Counted from the stretch's first letter, positions 11,533-22,912 are shown. The stretch is 64,000 nucleotides of DNA from Lumbricus terrestris (GCA_949752735.1 OX457039.1:27086420-27150419), one strand, 5' to 3'. The notes: generated by a model from the sequence alone, not told the origin. Program-made: numbers and translations.

Positions 11533-11925
11533 CAAGGCAGTTTAAGATGTTATGTGATCGCCAGAGACAATGGGACTCCGCCATTGAATTCTTCAGCTCT
11601 CGTCCCCATTACGGTGTTAAAACCTGGTGATACAGCTGCTCTTCCTGTCTGGCAGAACTATCCAGGAACTAATCAACTAATTGACGACTACATTCTGCTC
11701 TCTGTGAATGAAACGGACTCTGGCTTGACTCTGGTGAATCTGGGTGCAAGATCTCCCATCGGAAATATACCAGTCAACTATTATTTGAACAATGATCCTC
11801 AGCTTCCAATAAGTGACCGACCATTTTTCTTTAATGCAATAGGAAACAATATGATGTCTGTTACTATGCTTAAATCAGTTGATGCCTCAGAGAAATGGAT
11901 GCACATTCTACGTCTCCGAGCATTT
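11533..11925 (+). CDS. cadherin exon 8
   Basis: Acceptor TTCTCTTTTCAG, donor GTAAGT. It encodes LRCYVIARDNGTPPLNSSAL, a divergent linker region (KPGDTAALPVWQNYPG), and LLSVNETDSGLTLVNLGARS. It ends within a repeat at ILRLRAF. Phase 0 at both ends. Confidence 0.93.
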
Positions 11926-12088
11926 GTAAGTTGATTGCTAACTCTCTTTACGTACTAAGTTTACACTGAGGAATTTGTTTCACTAAGACCTCTTGCTTAA
12001 TGATTTTTTCAACTTCGCTGAAAAGTGTATGTTGGCCAGTGCTTGTGGTTAGTTGCTGTACACTGGTACATTTGGTTCCAGTTGATAG

Positions 12089-12814
12089 TAGTGTTGTGAG
12101 GTGGAAACTTTCTTCGGAAAGTTTCATATCTTTCCGGAAAGTTTCGAAAACTTTCAGACATATCTTTTCGGAAACTTTCCGACATACTTTTGCACCAATA
12201 AAATGTTATTAAATACATACTCAATTCTAATGAGTCAGAAATTTTCTTTCAATATAATGTTACTAAAACACATCAATCACTATAAGCAGGTGATTATAAT
12301 TGATAGTTTATTCAATAGATGGCACTGCTAGTGCTAGTGATAATTGTTCAGATTATTCACACGACCCAAAAATACATTTAGGAATTAAATGCAATTAAAC
12401 TTCGCTGTAAATTTATAGAAAATATTTGTTATCATTCAGTCACCTTCATATTTGCGAGTTATGAAAATATAAGACAAAAACAGCAATTGATGCAGTATTG
12501 TTTCATGTTTGTTTATATCAGTATTTTACACATTTCCTACAACAGAGCTGACTGCAGACATGCAAGTAACAACTAGTTTTCTATAGGCTACTCTAGTCTG
12601 AAATGCTAATGAACAGTGTTTATTGCTCCTATTAATTATTTTTAAATTCAACATTGTTTGCATCGACAGAAGTACCGTACTGTAAATAAAAGGAGCTTAA
12701 ACAACAAGAAAAATTTCTGAGAGTGAAATTCTGATATTTTCTGAGTTAAATGTATTTTTCCGGTTCTTCGGAAACTTTCCGGCAAAATACTTTTCCTGAA
12801 AAGCTACATCACTA
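12089..12814. mobile_element. hAT-like MITE, 726 bp
   Basis: The exact 8-base duplication GTTGATAG flanks it at 12081-12088 and 12815-12822. Termini TAGTGTTGTGAG and CTACATCACTA are imperfect inverted repeats of hAT form. Both ends carry GGAAACTTTCCG-type palindromes (12108-12182 and 12760-12800). No transposase is present. Confidence 0.8.
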
Positions 12815-13041
12815 GTTGATAGTTTATTGAATCTTTCTGCAAGAATGTATTTTCGAACTTTCACATAGATTGGCTGCAGTTGGTGTGGCAATGGGTTTGA
12901 CTGTAGAAGTTAACTAATTAAAAAATGAAAATGCTGTTTGTTCTTTTGGCATTTTGATTACTCTGAATGGTGAGTGAAATAGTGAGACTATATGGAAGAA
13001 ACTTTGCTTTGTTTATATTTTTGTGGTTGTTGTGCGACAGG

Positions 13042-14372
13042 GTAACAGGACAGTACTACTCCCCGGACAATTGCACCCTGGAAATGACCCCATGCCAAAT
13101 GCCCCAGACATTAACCCCATCCACCGTACTGATGCAGTACATACAGCAAAGAATGGATATGAATGAATGACCAAACAACAACTAAGTGTGAGAAATGAAA
13201 GACTTGCCACACATAAAAAACTAATTTATAGAAACCTAATTATTAGAGAGTTGTTAAATAATTAGACACATAGACGTTTAATTTATTCAAAGAAAACAAA
13301 TGTTACAACACGTTCAGTGCAATTGGTCACTCATTACAACCTGCAAGGAGGATGTAATGTATGCTGACTTCTCTGCATGGACTCTGGCTGTTATTGCCAA
13401 CTACAATGAGCACAAGGTTCTTTAATATCTACGTGAAATAGCCCACAACCTTTCTTTTTAAGTTGAATAAACTCTTTTACGCTATTAAAAAAAGGATTTC
13501 TGTAACACATTTTATATCTGGTATGTGGCATTTTGGCGCTGGTTAAAAACGGGCCATTCAGTGCATCATTAATATTTTCATTAATCCAACTTCTGCCTTG
13601 GCACGAATCATTTTCATCAATCCAGCTTCCATTGGAGCAACAATTTTTTTCCAGCTTCCATTGGAGCAACATTTATTTTTCATTAATCCAACTTCTATTA
13701 AATAACAATAATTTATCATCAGTCCAGCTTCTATTTAATGAAGTTCTAATTTGTTACTTACTCCACTTCTATTTAAGGTAAAGTAATTTTCATCAATCCA
13801 ACTTCCATTTTACTAGGAAGTGTTTCATGAATCCAGCTTCCATAAAATTTATAGATAATTTTTTCCCATGAAACCCGCTTCTATTTACGCAGAAAAGAAT
13901 TCCATTCATCCAGGTTATATTTTTGCACAGACTTAGTTTCATCCAGCTTCCATTGACAGGAACAGTTATTTCCTTAAATTCAGCTTCCACTTATGCCAAA
14001 AATTAGTTTTATCAATCCAGCTTCCATTTAGGCACCTAGACGGCAGCGCCATGATGTCCTACTTTGTTTTATTTCATACTGTAGCGTTGCATGGTTTTGT
14101 AATAATATTATATGTCTAATAAATTGATATATTAACTGTATGAATAATATACATTATTATCATATTTTGTATGCTTGATATATCTGTACAGGGGTTAATA
14201 TTCTCTTATGTTTTATGTCTAATAAAAATTAATAAATAAACTATGAATAATATACATTATTTTCATATTTATAAACTTGATATATGAGTACGAGGGATTG
14301 ATGTCCGGGGGGCATTTGGCATGAGTGTTATTGTCTGGGGTAATTGTCCGAAGGTAATTGCCCAAAGGAATG
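13042..14372. mobile_element. foldback element with 10-bp duplication
   Basis: The direct repeat GTGCGACAGG occurs at 13032-13041 and 14373-14382. The ends hold inverted clusters of GGACAATT / CATGCCAAATGCCCC motifs (13060-13130, and in reverse complement at 14300-14365). The middle is a diverged tandem array (13560-14035). The layout parallels the element at 1297-2010. No transposase was seen. Confidence 0.68.
13560..14035. repeat. diverged tandem array with AATCCAGCTTCCATT core
   Basis: Roughly ten diverged units with a core AATCCAGCTTCCATT. This is the reverse complement of the core in the 1455-1865 array, so the two foldback elements share internal sequence. Confidence 0.8.
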
Positions 14373-14607
14373 GTGCGACAGGCTTTGTTTGATGAACTTA
14401 AGCACTCAACTGTATTATGATAATCATTTTAAAAGACAAATCTGAGTAAGGGGCAACGACTGCTAAACCCGTGAAATTATTATAGCCTGTTGATGATTTT
14501 AATGGAGCTAGCTAGAAGTGTTTTGAATTTTTGTTTTTTCATGGTGCTGTGTCTTGAAATTTGTGACTAACATTTGATGATAACTTTTTATTAACTTGTG
14601 CTTGTAG

Positions 14608-14808
14608 TATGAACCATCTCCAAACAGCATGGCAAGTGTGGCCAGGTTACAGGTTAACATAAGGGATGTCAATGATAAGTCTCCATTTTTTCTTGGCATG
14701 GATGTTAACGGATTTTATCCTGCTTCCGTATCTACATATACCAATCTAGGAGACTCGGTTGTCAACGTAACAGCCATAGACTTGGATCGGGAGTGGCCAA
14801 ATAATCTG
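14608..14808 (+). CDS. cadherin exon 9
   Basis: Acceptor GTGCTTGTAG, donor GTAAGA. It encodes ASVARLQVNIRDVNDKSPFF and GDSVVNVTAIDLDREWPNNL: the end of a repeat, linker DVNDKSPFF and start of the next. Phase 0 at both ends. Confidence 0.95.
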
Positions 14809-15594
14809 GTAAGAGGTGCATTTTGGAATTGGTGTGATTAAGAATGAATACGATGTAGTTTTACTTCAATTCTGTAACAGATTGAAATATTTGTGGAGAC
14901 TTCCAGTTTGCACTATGTCATAACTATGTTACTGATCAAACTACTATAATTAGTCTAAGTTTTACTTTTTCATTTTCCTATATATTCACATGTGTGTTTG
15001 CAAACTGGCACCTTTTATCAACCTGTCAAATGCACGTATTGCGAGCTTTACTTGATGTTCAAGTTTGAGATGATTACATTGCGAAGTTCATCTGTGATTG
15101 TATTATGCTTGCATCACTCGAAACAAGTCTTTACTGTATAATCCCTCTGTAGATTACTGCAACTTAAGGTCCCCCTGCAATAAATGTGTGAATGCAATTA
15201 CCGTTAATAATTTTCTAGACACTGCTGAGTGTTAGTTTCCAGTCAGATTTTGATGATGACTATACAAATAATGCCATGATGTCTGGTCATACAATGTGTG
15301 CTTTAATGAAGACTACATATCCTCCGTGTGGGACTGTGGGTGTGTTCATGGTTGTATGTGTTTATAGTGTGAGCAATGTTGTTCTAATACAATGTCTAGG
15401 TTTCTGAATGCACTCCACTGAAATTCTATAGAGTGGTTTTTGGACCTGTTGGTTGTCATTCTATTGTATGCCACCTTTTTGTTGTGCTAAAATGACCTAA
15501 TAGAGCTGACTGGATTTTCACAAATAGACTGCTACGTTACTGTTTATGGATTCAGTCAGATTTAAAGTATGTAAGTACTACGAACTGTTTTCAG
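14809..15594. other. cadherin intron 9, nothing seen
   Basis: No exon, repeat or element recognised. Confidence 0.55.
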
Positions 15595-15793
15595 ATTACT
15601 TATTCTTTTGATTTCTCCGTTGGCTGTCCGGATTCTTCCAACTGTTCAACAACCGTCTACGATAAGTTCACCATAGACTCTGCCACTGGGGAAATAAAGG
15701 CGAACAGTCGGAGCTTTGACCCGAACAAGGTCTCTACCTACATTCTGGGTGTCATTGCTCAAGACGGTTTACCTGGCATGACTCGTCACACAG
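15595..15793 (+). CDS. cadherin exon 10
   Basis: Acceptor ACTGTTTTCAG, donor GTTTGG. It encodes ITYSFDFSVGCPDSS, YDKFTIDSATGEIKANSRSF and YILGVIAQDGLPGMTRHT. It contains a C...C loop (GCPDSSNC) inside the repeat. Phase 0 in, phase 1 out. Confidence 0.94.
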
Positions 15794-15810
15794 GTTTGGC
15801 CTTTTGTTTT

Positions 15811-15890
15811 GGCTCTTTGTTCTACTTTTGAATTGTTTTGGTTCTTTGTTCTACTTTTGAATTGTTTTGACTCTTTGTTCTACTTTAGAA
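15811..15890. repeat. 31-bp tandem triplication
   Basis: Three copies of GGCTCTTTGTTCTACTTTTG followed by AATTGTTTT, starting 18 bases after the exon 10 donor. Confidence 0.85.
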
Positions 15891-16506
15891 TCAGTGTAGT
15901 AAGGCATCAGGTGATGGTCACATGCAAGTGATGTCAGTTAGTAAGTAACCTAAGATCAGTTTGTTTTGTATGGGGAATATCTTGTGGAATATGCTGGCAC
16001 TATTACTAATTCATATTTACTGTAGATGTTTCAGAAAATTGTGCATTACATATGTTTGATTTGATCAGCAGTTTAGTGCCTGAATGAGGAATCCTGTTAA
16101 AGTTCTTAAGCATATATGACAGGGGTGTCAAAGAGCCGGCCCGCGGGCCATTTTTGGCCCGCCGACGATTTTTTTCTGGCCCGCGGAGCTTTCCCTAAAG
16201 ATTACAAAATTATAGGATAAAAGTTCAAATTTTTATATTTTACAGTCAGCGCCAAAATACATGAATGCTTTTTCTTACTGACGTCAGTTTTGCTCAGACG
16301 TACACTCGTACAGCTCTGTGTAGACTGTGCATCTATGGTTTCCGGTTGGTTGTCTGTTAAAAAAATTATGAAGGTTACGAAACACTTAGGCCATTAGGCC
16401 TAATATTTAAAATGTTGTCAACATTTAAAAAGAAACGCATATTGGACATTGAATCAAAATTTAAAAAGAAACGAAAATTGGACAATGATTCTTTTCGCGA
16501 TATTGA

Positions 16507-18498
16507 TATGATTGTATTTCTTTGTTGAATACCTTTCACCAACCATGGATGACACGAGGCCTATTAAAATCTACCCAAAAAAAGGAAGCACTATACATTA
16601 AATATATAAAAAAAACTACCATTGAAAATAAAAACAAATTTACTACCTACCGTAACAAATATAAATTAATTCGTACAAATATAGAACGTTCTTACTATTC
16701 AAGTGAATTCATAAAACATAGTAAGGACATCAAAAAAACCTGGCAGGTTATTAGAACAGTAATTAAGTCAGCTAAGAAGGACACACTTATTAATGAAATT
16801 AATCTGGATGGAAATTTAACGAATGACCCTTTAATAATGGCTGAAAAATTCAACTCATATTTTACAGGCTTAGCGAAATCTTTATCATCCAAAATCCCCC
16901 CATCTGAGAAATGCTTTCAAGACTATCTCCACCCATCCTCCTCTAATTCCTTTGCCCTACTTTCAACTACCTCCCAGGAAATATTAGCAATTAATAACTC
17001 TCTTAAATCGACTCACAGTTCTGGCACTGATGATTTGAATCCTATGATATTATCACCGGTTATGGAACTTCTTGCCAATCCGCTGGCTGAAGTGATTAAC
17101 TGTTCACTAAAAAATGGTATTGTTCCATCAGAAATCAAACTTGCCAAAGTTCTCCCCATTCACAAACAAGGTGCCAAAAATGAAATTAATAATTACATAC
17201 CCATTTCTATACTACCTTTTTTCTCCAAATTATTTGAAAGAGTAATGTATGACAGATTACTTTCATACATAAAGCATAAGGACATATTATATCCGTTTCA
17301 GCATGGCTTTCAGCCGGGTCACTCTACCTCCATGTCACTGATTGATATACAGGACAAAATTACCAAGGCCATGGACAATAATGAATACTCGATTGGTATC
17401 TTCCTTGACCTTGCAAAGGCGTTTGATACTGTGGACCACAAAATACTTTTGTATAAACTTGAACACTATGGTATTAGAGATAATGCACTTCGATGGCTTA
17501 GTAGTTATTTGGGCAATCGTCTACAGCAGGTGCTTTGTAATGGAAAATTGTCTAACTTTCAAACTATAGAATTTGGGGTACCTCAAGGCTCTATCCTTGG
17601 TCCTCTCCTGTTTTTAATCTATATCAATGATCTCCCAAATTCATCATCCATCTTACACTATATTCTATTTGCCGATGATTCTAATGTATTTTTATCGCAT
17701 GCCTCCTATGATCAGCTTCTTCAGCTAGTTAATAATGAATTAATATCAGCTAGTGATTGGTTCAAGGCAAATAAACTTTCATTAAATCTATCTAAAACTA
17801 ATTATATCATATTTCGTTCAAATAAAAAACCAATACCTATAACAAATAATGAGCTGCTTATTGACAACAAAATTATTCCTCAAGTTTACACTACAAAATT
17901 CCTTGGCGTTCATGTTGATCAGCACCTAAAATGGAAAGTCCATATAGACGAAATAAGTAAAAAAAAATCAAAAAGCATAGGCATTATTAAGAGAGTCTCT
18001 TACTTGCTTCCCTCTCATGTGCTTATCAATCTATATTTCACCCTAGTCTATCCATACCTTAGTTACTCTAATTTAATTTGGACTTCTACCTATGATACCC
18101 ATCTCCATGTTTTAAGGACCTTGCAAAAAAAAGCCATACGAGTTATCACTAAATCCACTGTTAATTGTCATACTGGTCCCCTATTTGCTGAGCATAAACT
18201 CCTAAATATTAAACAGATTAGATTTGAACAGACATCTCAATTTATGTATCAATACATCAATAACGTCCTCCCTTCTTCCTTTGCTTCCTACTTCTCTCCT
18301 GCATTGCATCCTGGACTCACTAGAGGTAATAGAGACTTCAGTATTATTTTTGCTAAAACAAATGTTCGGAAATTTTCCATTAAATTCCAAGGCCCTGTCA
18401 TATGGAATAAAATTCCGATTCACATTCGTAAGGCTACTAACTTAACTCACTTTAAACACCTGTTACGTGTGTATACATTATCTAATATTTTGTGTTAA
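16507..18498 (+). CDS. LINE reverse transcriptase, C-terminal part of ORF2
   Basis: An uninterrupted frame of about 660 codons, open upstream to the truncation point; no true start is claimed. Counting from 16522, motifs appear in order: ISILPFFSKLFERVMYDRLL (about 227), HGFQPGHSTSMSLID (about 258), IFLDLAKAFDTVDHK (about 292), VPQGSILGPLLFLIYINDLP (about 353), the catalytic FADD (about 383), KTKFLGVHVD-like thumb (about 458), and a C-terminal NKIPIHIRKATNLTHFKHLL. RT copies the element RNA at the nicked target. It cannot mobilise alone without the endonuclease domain. Confidence 0.9.
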   Translation, partial: YDCISLLNTFHQPWMTRGLLKSTQKKEALYIKYIKKTTIENKNKFTTYRNKYKLIRTNIERSYYSSEFIKHSKDIKKTWQVIRTVIKSAKKDTLINEINLDGNLTNDPLIMAEKFNSYFTGLAKSLSSKIPPSEKCFQDYLHPSSSNSFALLSTTSQEILAINNSLKSTHSSGTDDLNPMILSPVMELLANPLAEVINCSLKNGIVPSEIKLAKVLPIHKQGAKNEINNYIPISILPFFSKLFERVMYDRLLSYIKHKDILYPFQHGFQPGHSTSMSLIDIQDKITKAMDNNEYSIGIFLDLAKAFDTVDHKILLYKLEHYGIRDNALRWLSSYLGNRLQQVLCNGKLSNFQTIEFGVPQGSILGPLLFLIYINDLPNSSSILHYILFADDSNVFLSHASYDQLLQLVNNELISASDWFKANKLSLNLSKTNYIIFRSNKKPIPITNNELLIDNKIIPQVYTTKFLGVHVDQHLKWKVHIDEISKKKSKSIGIIKRVSYLLPSHVLINLYFTLVYPYLSYSNLIWTSTYDTHLHVLRTLQKKAIRVITKSTVNCHTGPLFAEHKLLNIKQIRFEQTSQFMYQYINNVLPSSFASYFSPALHPGLTRGNRDFSIIFAKTNVRKFSIKFQGPVIWNKIPIHIRKATNLTHFKHLLRVYTLSNILC

Positions 18499-18890
18499 TA
18501 GCATGAGGGGTTACCCATGCTGATGCTGATTTATTTGATTGTTTGATTGCTTTGCTTTTATTTTGTTCTTTCTCTGAATTTTTTCCTGTAGTGTTTACTA
18601 CATTAGTTTTTCGATATTTTTTTTCTTTTTCTTTCCCTAGTTAAGTAATATCTCTGTAATATCTCCAATACTCCCTTCAGCTTTCACTTTCTCACTTCAC
18701 TTTATTAATTAGGCCCCTGCTTAGCGGGACTTGTCCCTTTTGGTGTGCCTATTTGCTCCCTCACTCTTATAACACCTATTCACTTTGAGTATTTTCTTAT
18801 TGCGAATTATGTTTATACTTTGTTAAACATACATGTACAATTGAATTGTTGGGAACAATAAAAATATGTCTAAAAATATGTCTATGTCTA
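16507..18890 (+). mobile_element. 5'-truncated non-LTR retrotransposon (LINE) nested in hAT
   Basis: A Jockey/CR1-group-like LINE inserted into the hAT transposase region near 16500. It ends in AATAAAAATATGTCTA repeats near 18885. The endonuclease part is missing, so it is 5'-truncated. The intact reverse-transcriptase frame suggests a fairly recent insertion. Confidence 0.85.
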
Positions 18891-19154
18891 ATACAACACG
18901 TGCTATCCAGTATGTTTAATTTGTTAGAAAAAGGTTAGCGCTGTGAATTCGAAGGAATAAAACCTCCGTAGACATTATGATACGAAGGCACGAAGCATGG
19001 TGATATTTGTAATGGGGTCTTAGGCCAGAGTAGAAAAGATAAGATTGAAGATTTGAAGAAGAACGTTGGCCAAGCAGCAGAAGGTTTTCAAGACAATCAC
19101 TCACGAGTCTGTCTGCTGTAAAAGCAGCTACGCAGTTTCTCGCATGATTGCCAC

Positions 19155-19412
19155 CAGTGGCGTAGCCAGAATTTATGATGGGGAGGAGATGATGAGGGAG
19201 GGTTTATGGCCTGGACGCAGGCCCTTTCTGTCACCAACCCAACAGTATTATAGTAAATAAAAAGGGAATAAAGTAACAAATGGAATAAAGTAAGAAAAAC
19301 AATTATTACTACAAGCAATTGTTTTGTTTTTCTTATTTAAGTGGTTAAATAACCTTTAATAAAATTCCTATGGGGGGTTTTAACCCCTGAAAGCCCCTTG
19401 TCTACGCCACTG
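19155..19412. mobile_element. hAT-like MITE copy A, nested in the hAT
   Basis: Begins CAGTGGCGTAGCC and ends CTACGCCACTG. Flanked by ATTGCCAC (19147-19154) and ATTGTCAC (19413-19420), 7 of 8 identical. Removing it and one flank restores the continuity of the transposase remnant frame (RMIVTAMKPF region). Related to copies at 31788-31950 and 50587-50826. Confidence 0.88.
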
Positions 19413-20104
19413 ATTGTCACAGCTATGAAGCCTTTTGCCGAGGGAGACTTTGTAAAATATTGCTTGTTGAAGGCCTTGGAAATTGTGTGCCCGGATAAAA
19501 AAAACCCAATGTTTTGCTAATAATTATAAGTTTATCACGCAATACGGTTGCCCAGAAATTGAGCTTCGACACCCTGGCCCGCCACTTGTTAGAAGATCTT
19601 CACACTGGCCCGCCACTAAAAAAGGTTTGACACCCCTGATATATGACATTCTTTGACTTTAAGCATAGCACTGTAACACTGTGTACTCCAATATTAGCAA
19701 AATGTTAAAAGGTAACTAAATATTGCCATTACAATAGGAAAATGGATAGAGAATAATTATGTTTTAGATTTTTGCTTTGTTTTATATTTTTGATCATGAA
19801 ATTTGTTATGTAAAAGATAATAGGCACTCTGGATGATGAAGTGTTCAAAGACTTGTAGGAATAATGAAATAAGTGTGATTATTGATTACTTATGTTAGTA
19901 CTTACAGTGATATTGGGTTGCTAATCTGATGCCTGTAGACATAGTGAAGTTAAGTAATGCCTGGCTTCATAATTTATACTCAGATGTTTGGCTATTAAAT
20001 TTTATGGAATACTATAATATTTATCTGAGATCAAATAGGGTCACCATAAAGCAAGATTTGGTTTGATTGCTGTTGTCTTGCTTGACCATCAACTGAAAGA
20101 TCTG

Positions 20105-20145
20105 TGTGTGTGTGTGCGTGTGTGCACATGTGCGTGTGTGTGTCA
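20105..20145. repeat. TG microsatellite
   Basis: Interrupted (TG)n run, TGTGTGTGTGTGCGTGTGTG and similar, in cadherin intron 10. Confidence 0.9.
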
Positions 20146-20285
20146 CAGTCAGATAAAAGACAGACAGAGGCAGAGAGGCGACAGACAGAGGTGAAAAGAT
20201 CATGATGAAACATGTAAAGAATTGTTTTGCCTTGAATTTTGCAACTTTTGTACTGAATATGACTTTTGTTCTGTGCTATTTCAAG

Positions 20286-20429
20286 CATCTGCCAGGGTTT
20301 ATGTCAAAGTCATTGGTACAAGTAAAACATCACCAAAGTTTAACCGTAATTTCACTGGAACTGTTCCTGAAGGATCTGCATACGACACCACAGTGGTCTT
20401 TGCAAATGTTACTGTTAACACCACTTTTG
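20286..20429 (+). CDS. cadherin exon 11
   Basis: Acceptor TGCTATTTCAAG, donor GTAAAT. It encodes ASARVYVKVIGTSKTSPKFN then FTGTVPEGSAYDTTVVFANV. The linker TSKTSPKF has lost DxNDN. The phase 1 entry joins exon 10 (G+CA gives Ala). Confidence 0.92.
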
Positions 20430-20855
20430 GTAAATTTATTCTTTGTGTTTGTCAGAAAATAATTAGACTTGAGGATCTTGTGTGCTGTTTATAAATTGTC
20501 ATCTTAGGTAGGATGTGTTAAAATAAAATGCAATGTTAAGCAATAGGGGCATGATTGCAATTTTATGGGTATGCAATATGCATACTAAACAGCTAAACAC
20601 CTGGAGATTTGGAGATTTAGGGAACCAGCATTTGTCATTTGTAAATGTCAGAGTGACAAATAAGCTAACCCTTTTCCACAGGTTATTTATGTGCAATGGG
20701 ATAGTTTTTTTTATATATTAGATCTTAAAACAGCAACCTGTTTTTTGATGATGACACTTTTGCTGCGCTTACGATTTTCTATAATTTGGCATAAGTTGAT
20801 TGACCGGGCATAAGGTGATTTCATGTCTTGGTGGGTGCCCTGACAAACATTTTAG

Positions 20856-20940
20856 AAGGCAAAACCAACTGTGATTTTGGATTAAATGGCAACAAGACCC
20901 TGAATTTCACTGTATCTAATAAAAACTGGACAAACAACTT
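20856..20940 (+). CDS. cadherin exon 12, 3' border uncertain
   Basis: Acceptor ACAAACATTTTAG, then G+AA gives Glu and GKTNCDFGLNGNKTLNFTVS follows. This fits the D-G-N...LxFTVS part of an EC repeat and the phase left by exon 11. The frame meets TAA at 20944-20946, with no good donor before it (only ACTGTATCT near 20910). The exon may be damaged or use a weak donor. Confidence 0.55.
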
Positions 20941-21570
20941 TGCTTAAAGCGTCTGCTCATTCACCGCTGCGATAGCTTCATCAACCGGCATGTGATACAT
21001 TTGTAGTTTAGTTTTGGAAAGAGGATTGTTGGCTCAGATCACCACTGAATCAAATAGTAGCACCCATAAAGTGCTATTCAAAACCTGTTGCTCACTAGAT
21101 CCTAGCAGTGCCAACATGCTAGTTTCTTTGTATAATTGGTTGAAGGAAGACATTTGAACTGAAAAACTTAAACTACTATAAACTGCAGAATTGAGCCTTT
21201 TCCGAGTGATCTGGAATGGTTCCCACAAGAGCTATCCCTGCTTTTTCTGAGGTTCTTACTGCGGCATTTTTTTTTATTAAGCTTGAAACTGTACTTCCTT
21301 GCCTTGCTAGAATTGGGAGCCACTCTCAGTAGTTCCCTTGAAGAAGTGCTATGGAAGTTCCTGAATGAATTAATTCATGACAGGATGACTACTAGCTAGT
21401 GTTAAATATTAGTAATAAATATTAATACTGAATATTAATAATGATATCGAAAGATAAACAATTAATAATGTTAATTTTGTATTTGTGATTACTTATTGAG
21501 GAATACAATTAGTCAAAGTTAACTATTATTAACATTGATTCTTAAATAGTTAACTATTAACATTTTTAAT

Positions 21571-21672
21571 GATTAACATTCCTAGTTATGAGTTACACTT
21601 TTTTTGATTAACATTCCTAGTTATGAGTTACACTTTTCTTATTAACATTCCTAGTTATGAGTTACACTTTTA
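21571..21672. repeat. 36-bp tandem triplication
   Basis: Three copies of ATTAACATTCCTAGTTATGA followed by GTTACACTTTT. Adjacent TAATATTAA-rich sequence at 21400-21560. Confidence 0.85.
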
Positions 21673-21857
21673 TCTTTAAGTAATTAAATGGATTAGAACC
21701 CCAAAGATGCCTGGCTGTGGTTAGAACATGAGGTGAAATTTTCTTGCATACAATCAGGAAGATCTTAGTACTGAGTTTCAGACTGTTTTAGCACTGCTGT
21801 TTAAAACATCTAATACATGCATAGTAGTTGTTAGACTGTTTCTATGAGCGCAGTCGA

Positions 21858-21865
21858 TGACGTCA
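21858..21865. promoter_or_regulatory. CRE-like palindrome, left arm end
   Basis: TGACGTCA, the full palindromic cAMP-response element, 40 bases inside the left terminus. Mirrored at 29306-29313. Confidence 0.4.
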
Positions 21866-22540
21866 TTGCGCTCATACAAACAGTCCCACAGGGTGAGCTC
21901 ATTAGTATGCATAGCGCAGACAATGGGAAGGTCACTTGGTACACATTGCGCTCATTAGTATGCAGAGCGCAGTCAATGGAAAGCATGTTGCGCTCATTAG
22001 TATGCAGAGCGCAGTCAATGGAAAGCACACTTAGTACACATTGCGCTCATTATGCATAGCGCAGTATAACTAGATGATTAAGCGCGCCTTATTGCTGTGC
22101 TACAGGCCTAATTAATATTCATGCTGTGACGTCACCATGCTAGAAGCTTCGACACCTGTGGAGAATTCCTATTGGACTGTACTTGTTGATCTTTGCATGT
22201 GTGACTGTCATTATACACGCATTAGACAGATGTCCGTCAATTCGTTCAATCCAACCGTTCTTGCATTGCATTAATTTAAAATAGAGATAAGAATTGACAA
22301 TCTTACCTTTTACCCATTCCTTCACGCATATAGCGCAATCTTCATTCTATGCGTAACTAATAAATTATATGCACTACATAAACATTTATTCACACTTCGG
22401 ATAGGTAATAGCGGCGACGTTTCTTAAAATTTAAGTACATTCATCCCTGCGTTGTAAGAAGACCCATTAGCAGCACACTCCTCCTTTATGCAGACTTGGC
22501 AACTGGCACAGCCAGATAGCAAACGAAGTCTTCATTCTAA

Positions 22541-22912
22541 GTGTTTCCGTACCCTTATACAGTAGAGGCACCCTCCCATTTATGTAGAATTTTGACTGGC
22601 GCTGACAGAGCCGTAAAGACCTTTGTTTTGCCTAAAGTGCAACTCGCAGCCAAACTGGGATTATTAGAGAAGCATTTGGAACACAACGGAATATTATTAC
22701 ATAGGAAATATATTTGCCCTGTCAATTTTGATGCGCGAGCAGATCATGCGTCAACAGCACCCGAAGCCATGCACCGTGACCATACCGGCACGCCTAACAA
22801 AGGCGAACAGAAGATCACCGGATATGAACGCCCAAGGCAATTGCTCGCTTGCTTTGTTGTATTCGGCATGTCCACTCAGGCATGTCCACTCAAGCGATAT
22901 GGTGTGAAATGA
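22541..22912 (+). CDS. unknown 123-codon ORF, left arm of foldback
   Basis: Open frame starting MFPYPYTVEAPSHLCR and ending ACPLKRYGVK. The identical frame occurs on the minus strand in the right arm. I recognise no domain. It may be a genuine element gene, part of a spliced one, or simply an open stretch copied with the arm. Confidence 0.25.
   Translation: MFPYPYTVEAPSHLCRILTGADRAVKTFVLPKVQLAAKLGLLEKHLEHNGILLHRKYICPVNFDARADHASTAPEAMHRDHTGTPNKGEQKITGYERPRQLLACFVVFGMSTQACPLKRYGVK

Larger units (their letters stand above)
11926..14607. other. cadherin intron 8, transposon-filled
   Basis: Holds the hAT-like MITE at 12089-12814 and the foldback element at 13042-14372. The rest is unique AT-rich DNA. 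Confidence 0.7.
16120..19638 (+). mobile_element. hAT transposon (BED-finger transposase remnant), twice invaded
   Basis: Termini CAGGGGTGTCAAA and TTTGACACCCCTG, flanked by the exact 8-base duplication ATATATGA (16112-16119 and 19639-19646). Transposase remnants on the plus strand: MLSTFKKKRILDIESKFKKK from 16412, LIC near 18920, NLRRHYDTK near 18965, GLRPE near 19017, KQQKVFKTITHESVCCKSSY near 19070 and MKPFAEGDFVKYCLLKALEI near 19428. These match the N-terminal BED zinc finger and following region of vertebrate ZBED/GTF2IRD2-type hAT proteins. Stops and frameshifts inactivate it. It was interrupted first or later by a LINE and by a MITE. Confidence 0.9.

Noticed and set aside
16504..16524. 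TTG at 16522 as the start of the LINE protein
   Set aside because: The frame is open to 16507 and the element is 5'-truncated, so no real start is expected here.
20021..20288. Minus-strand ORFs with THTHTH runs
   Set aside because: Shadow of a TG microsatellite.
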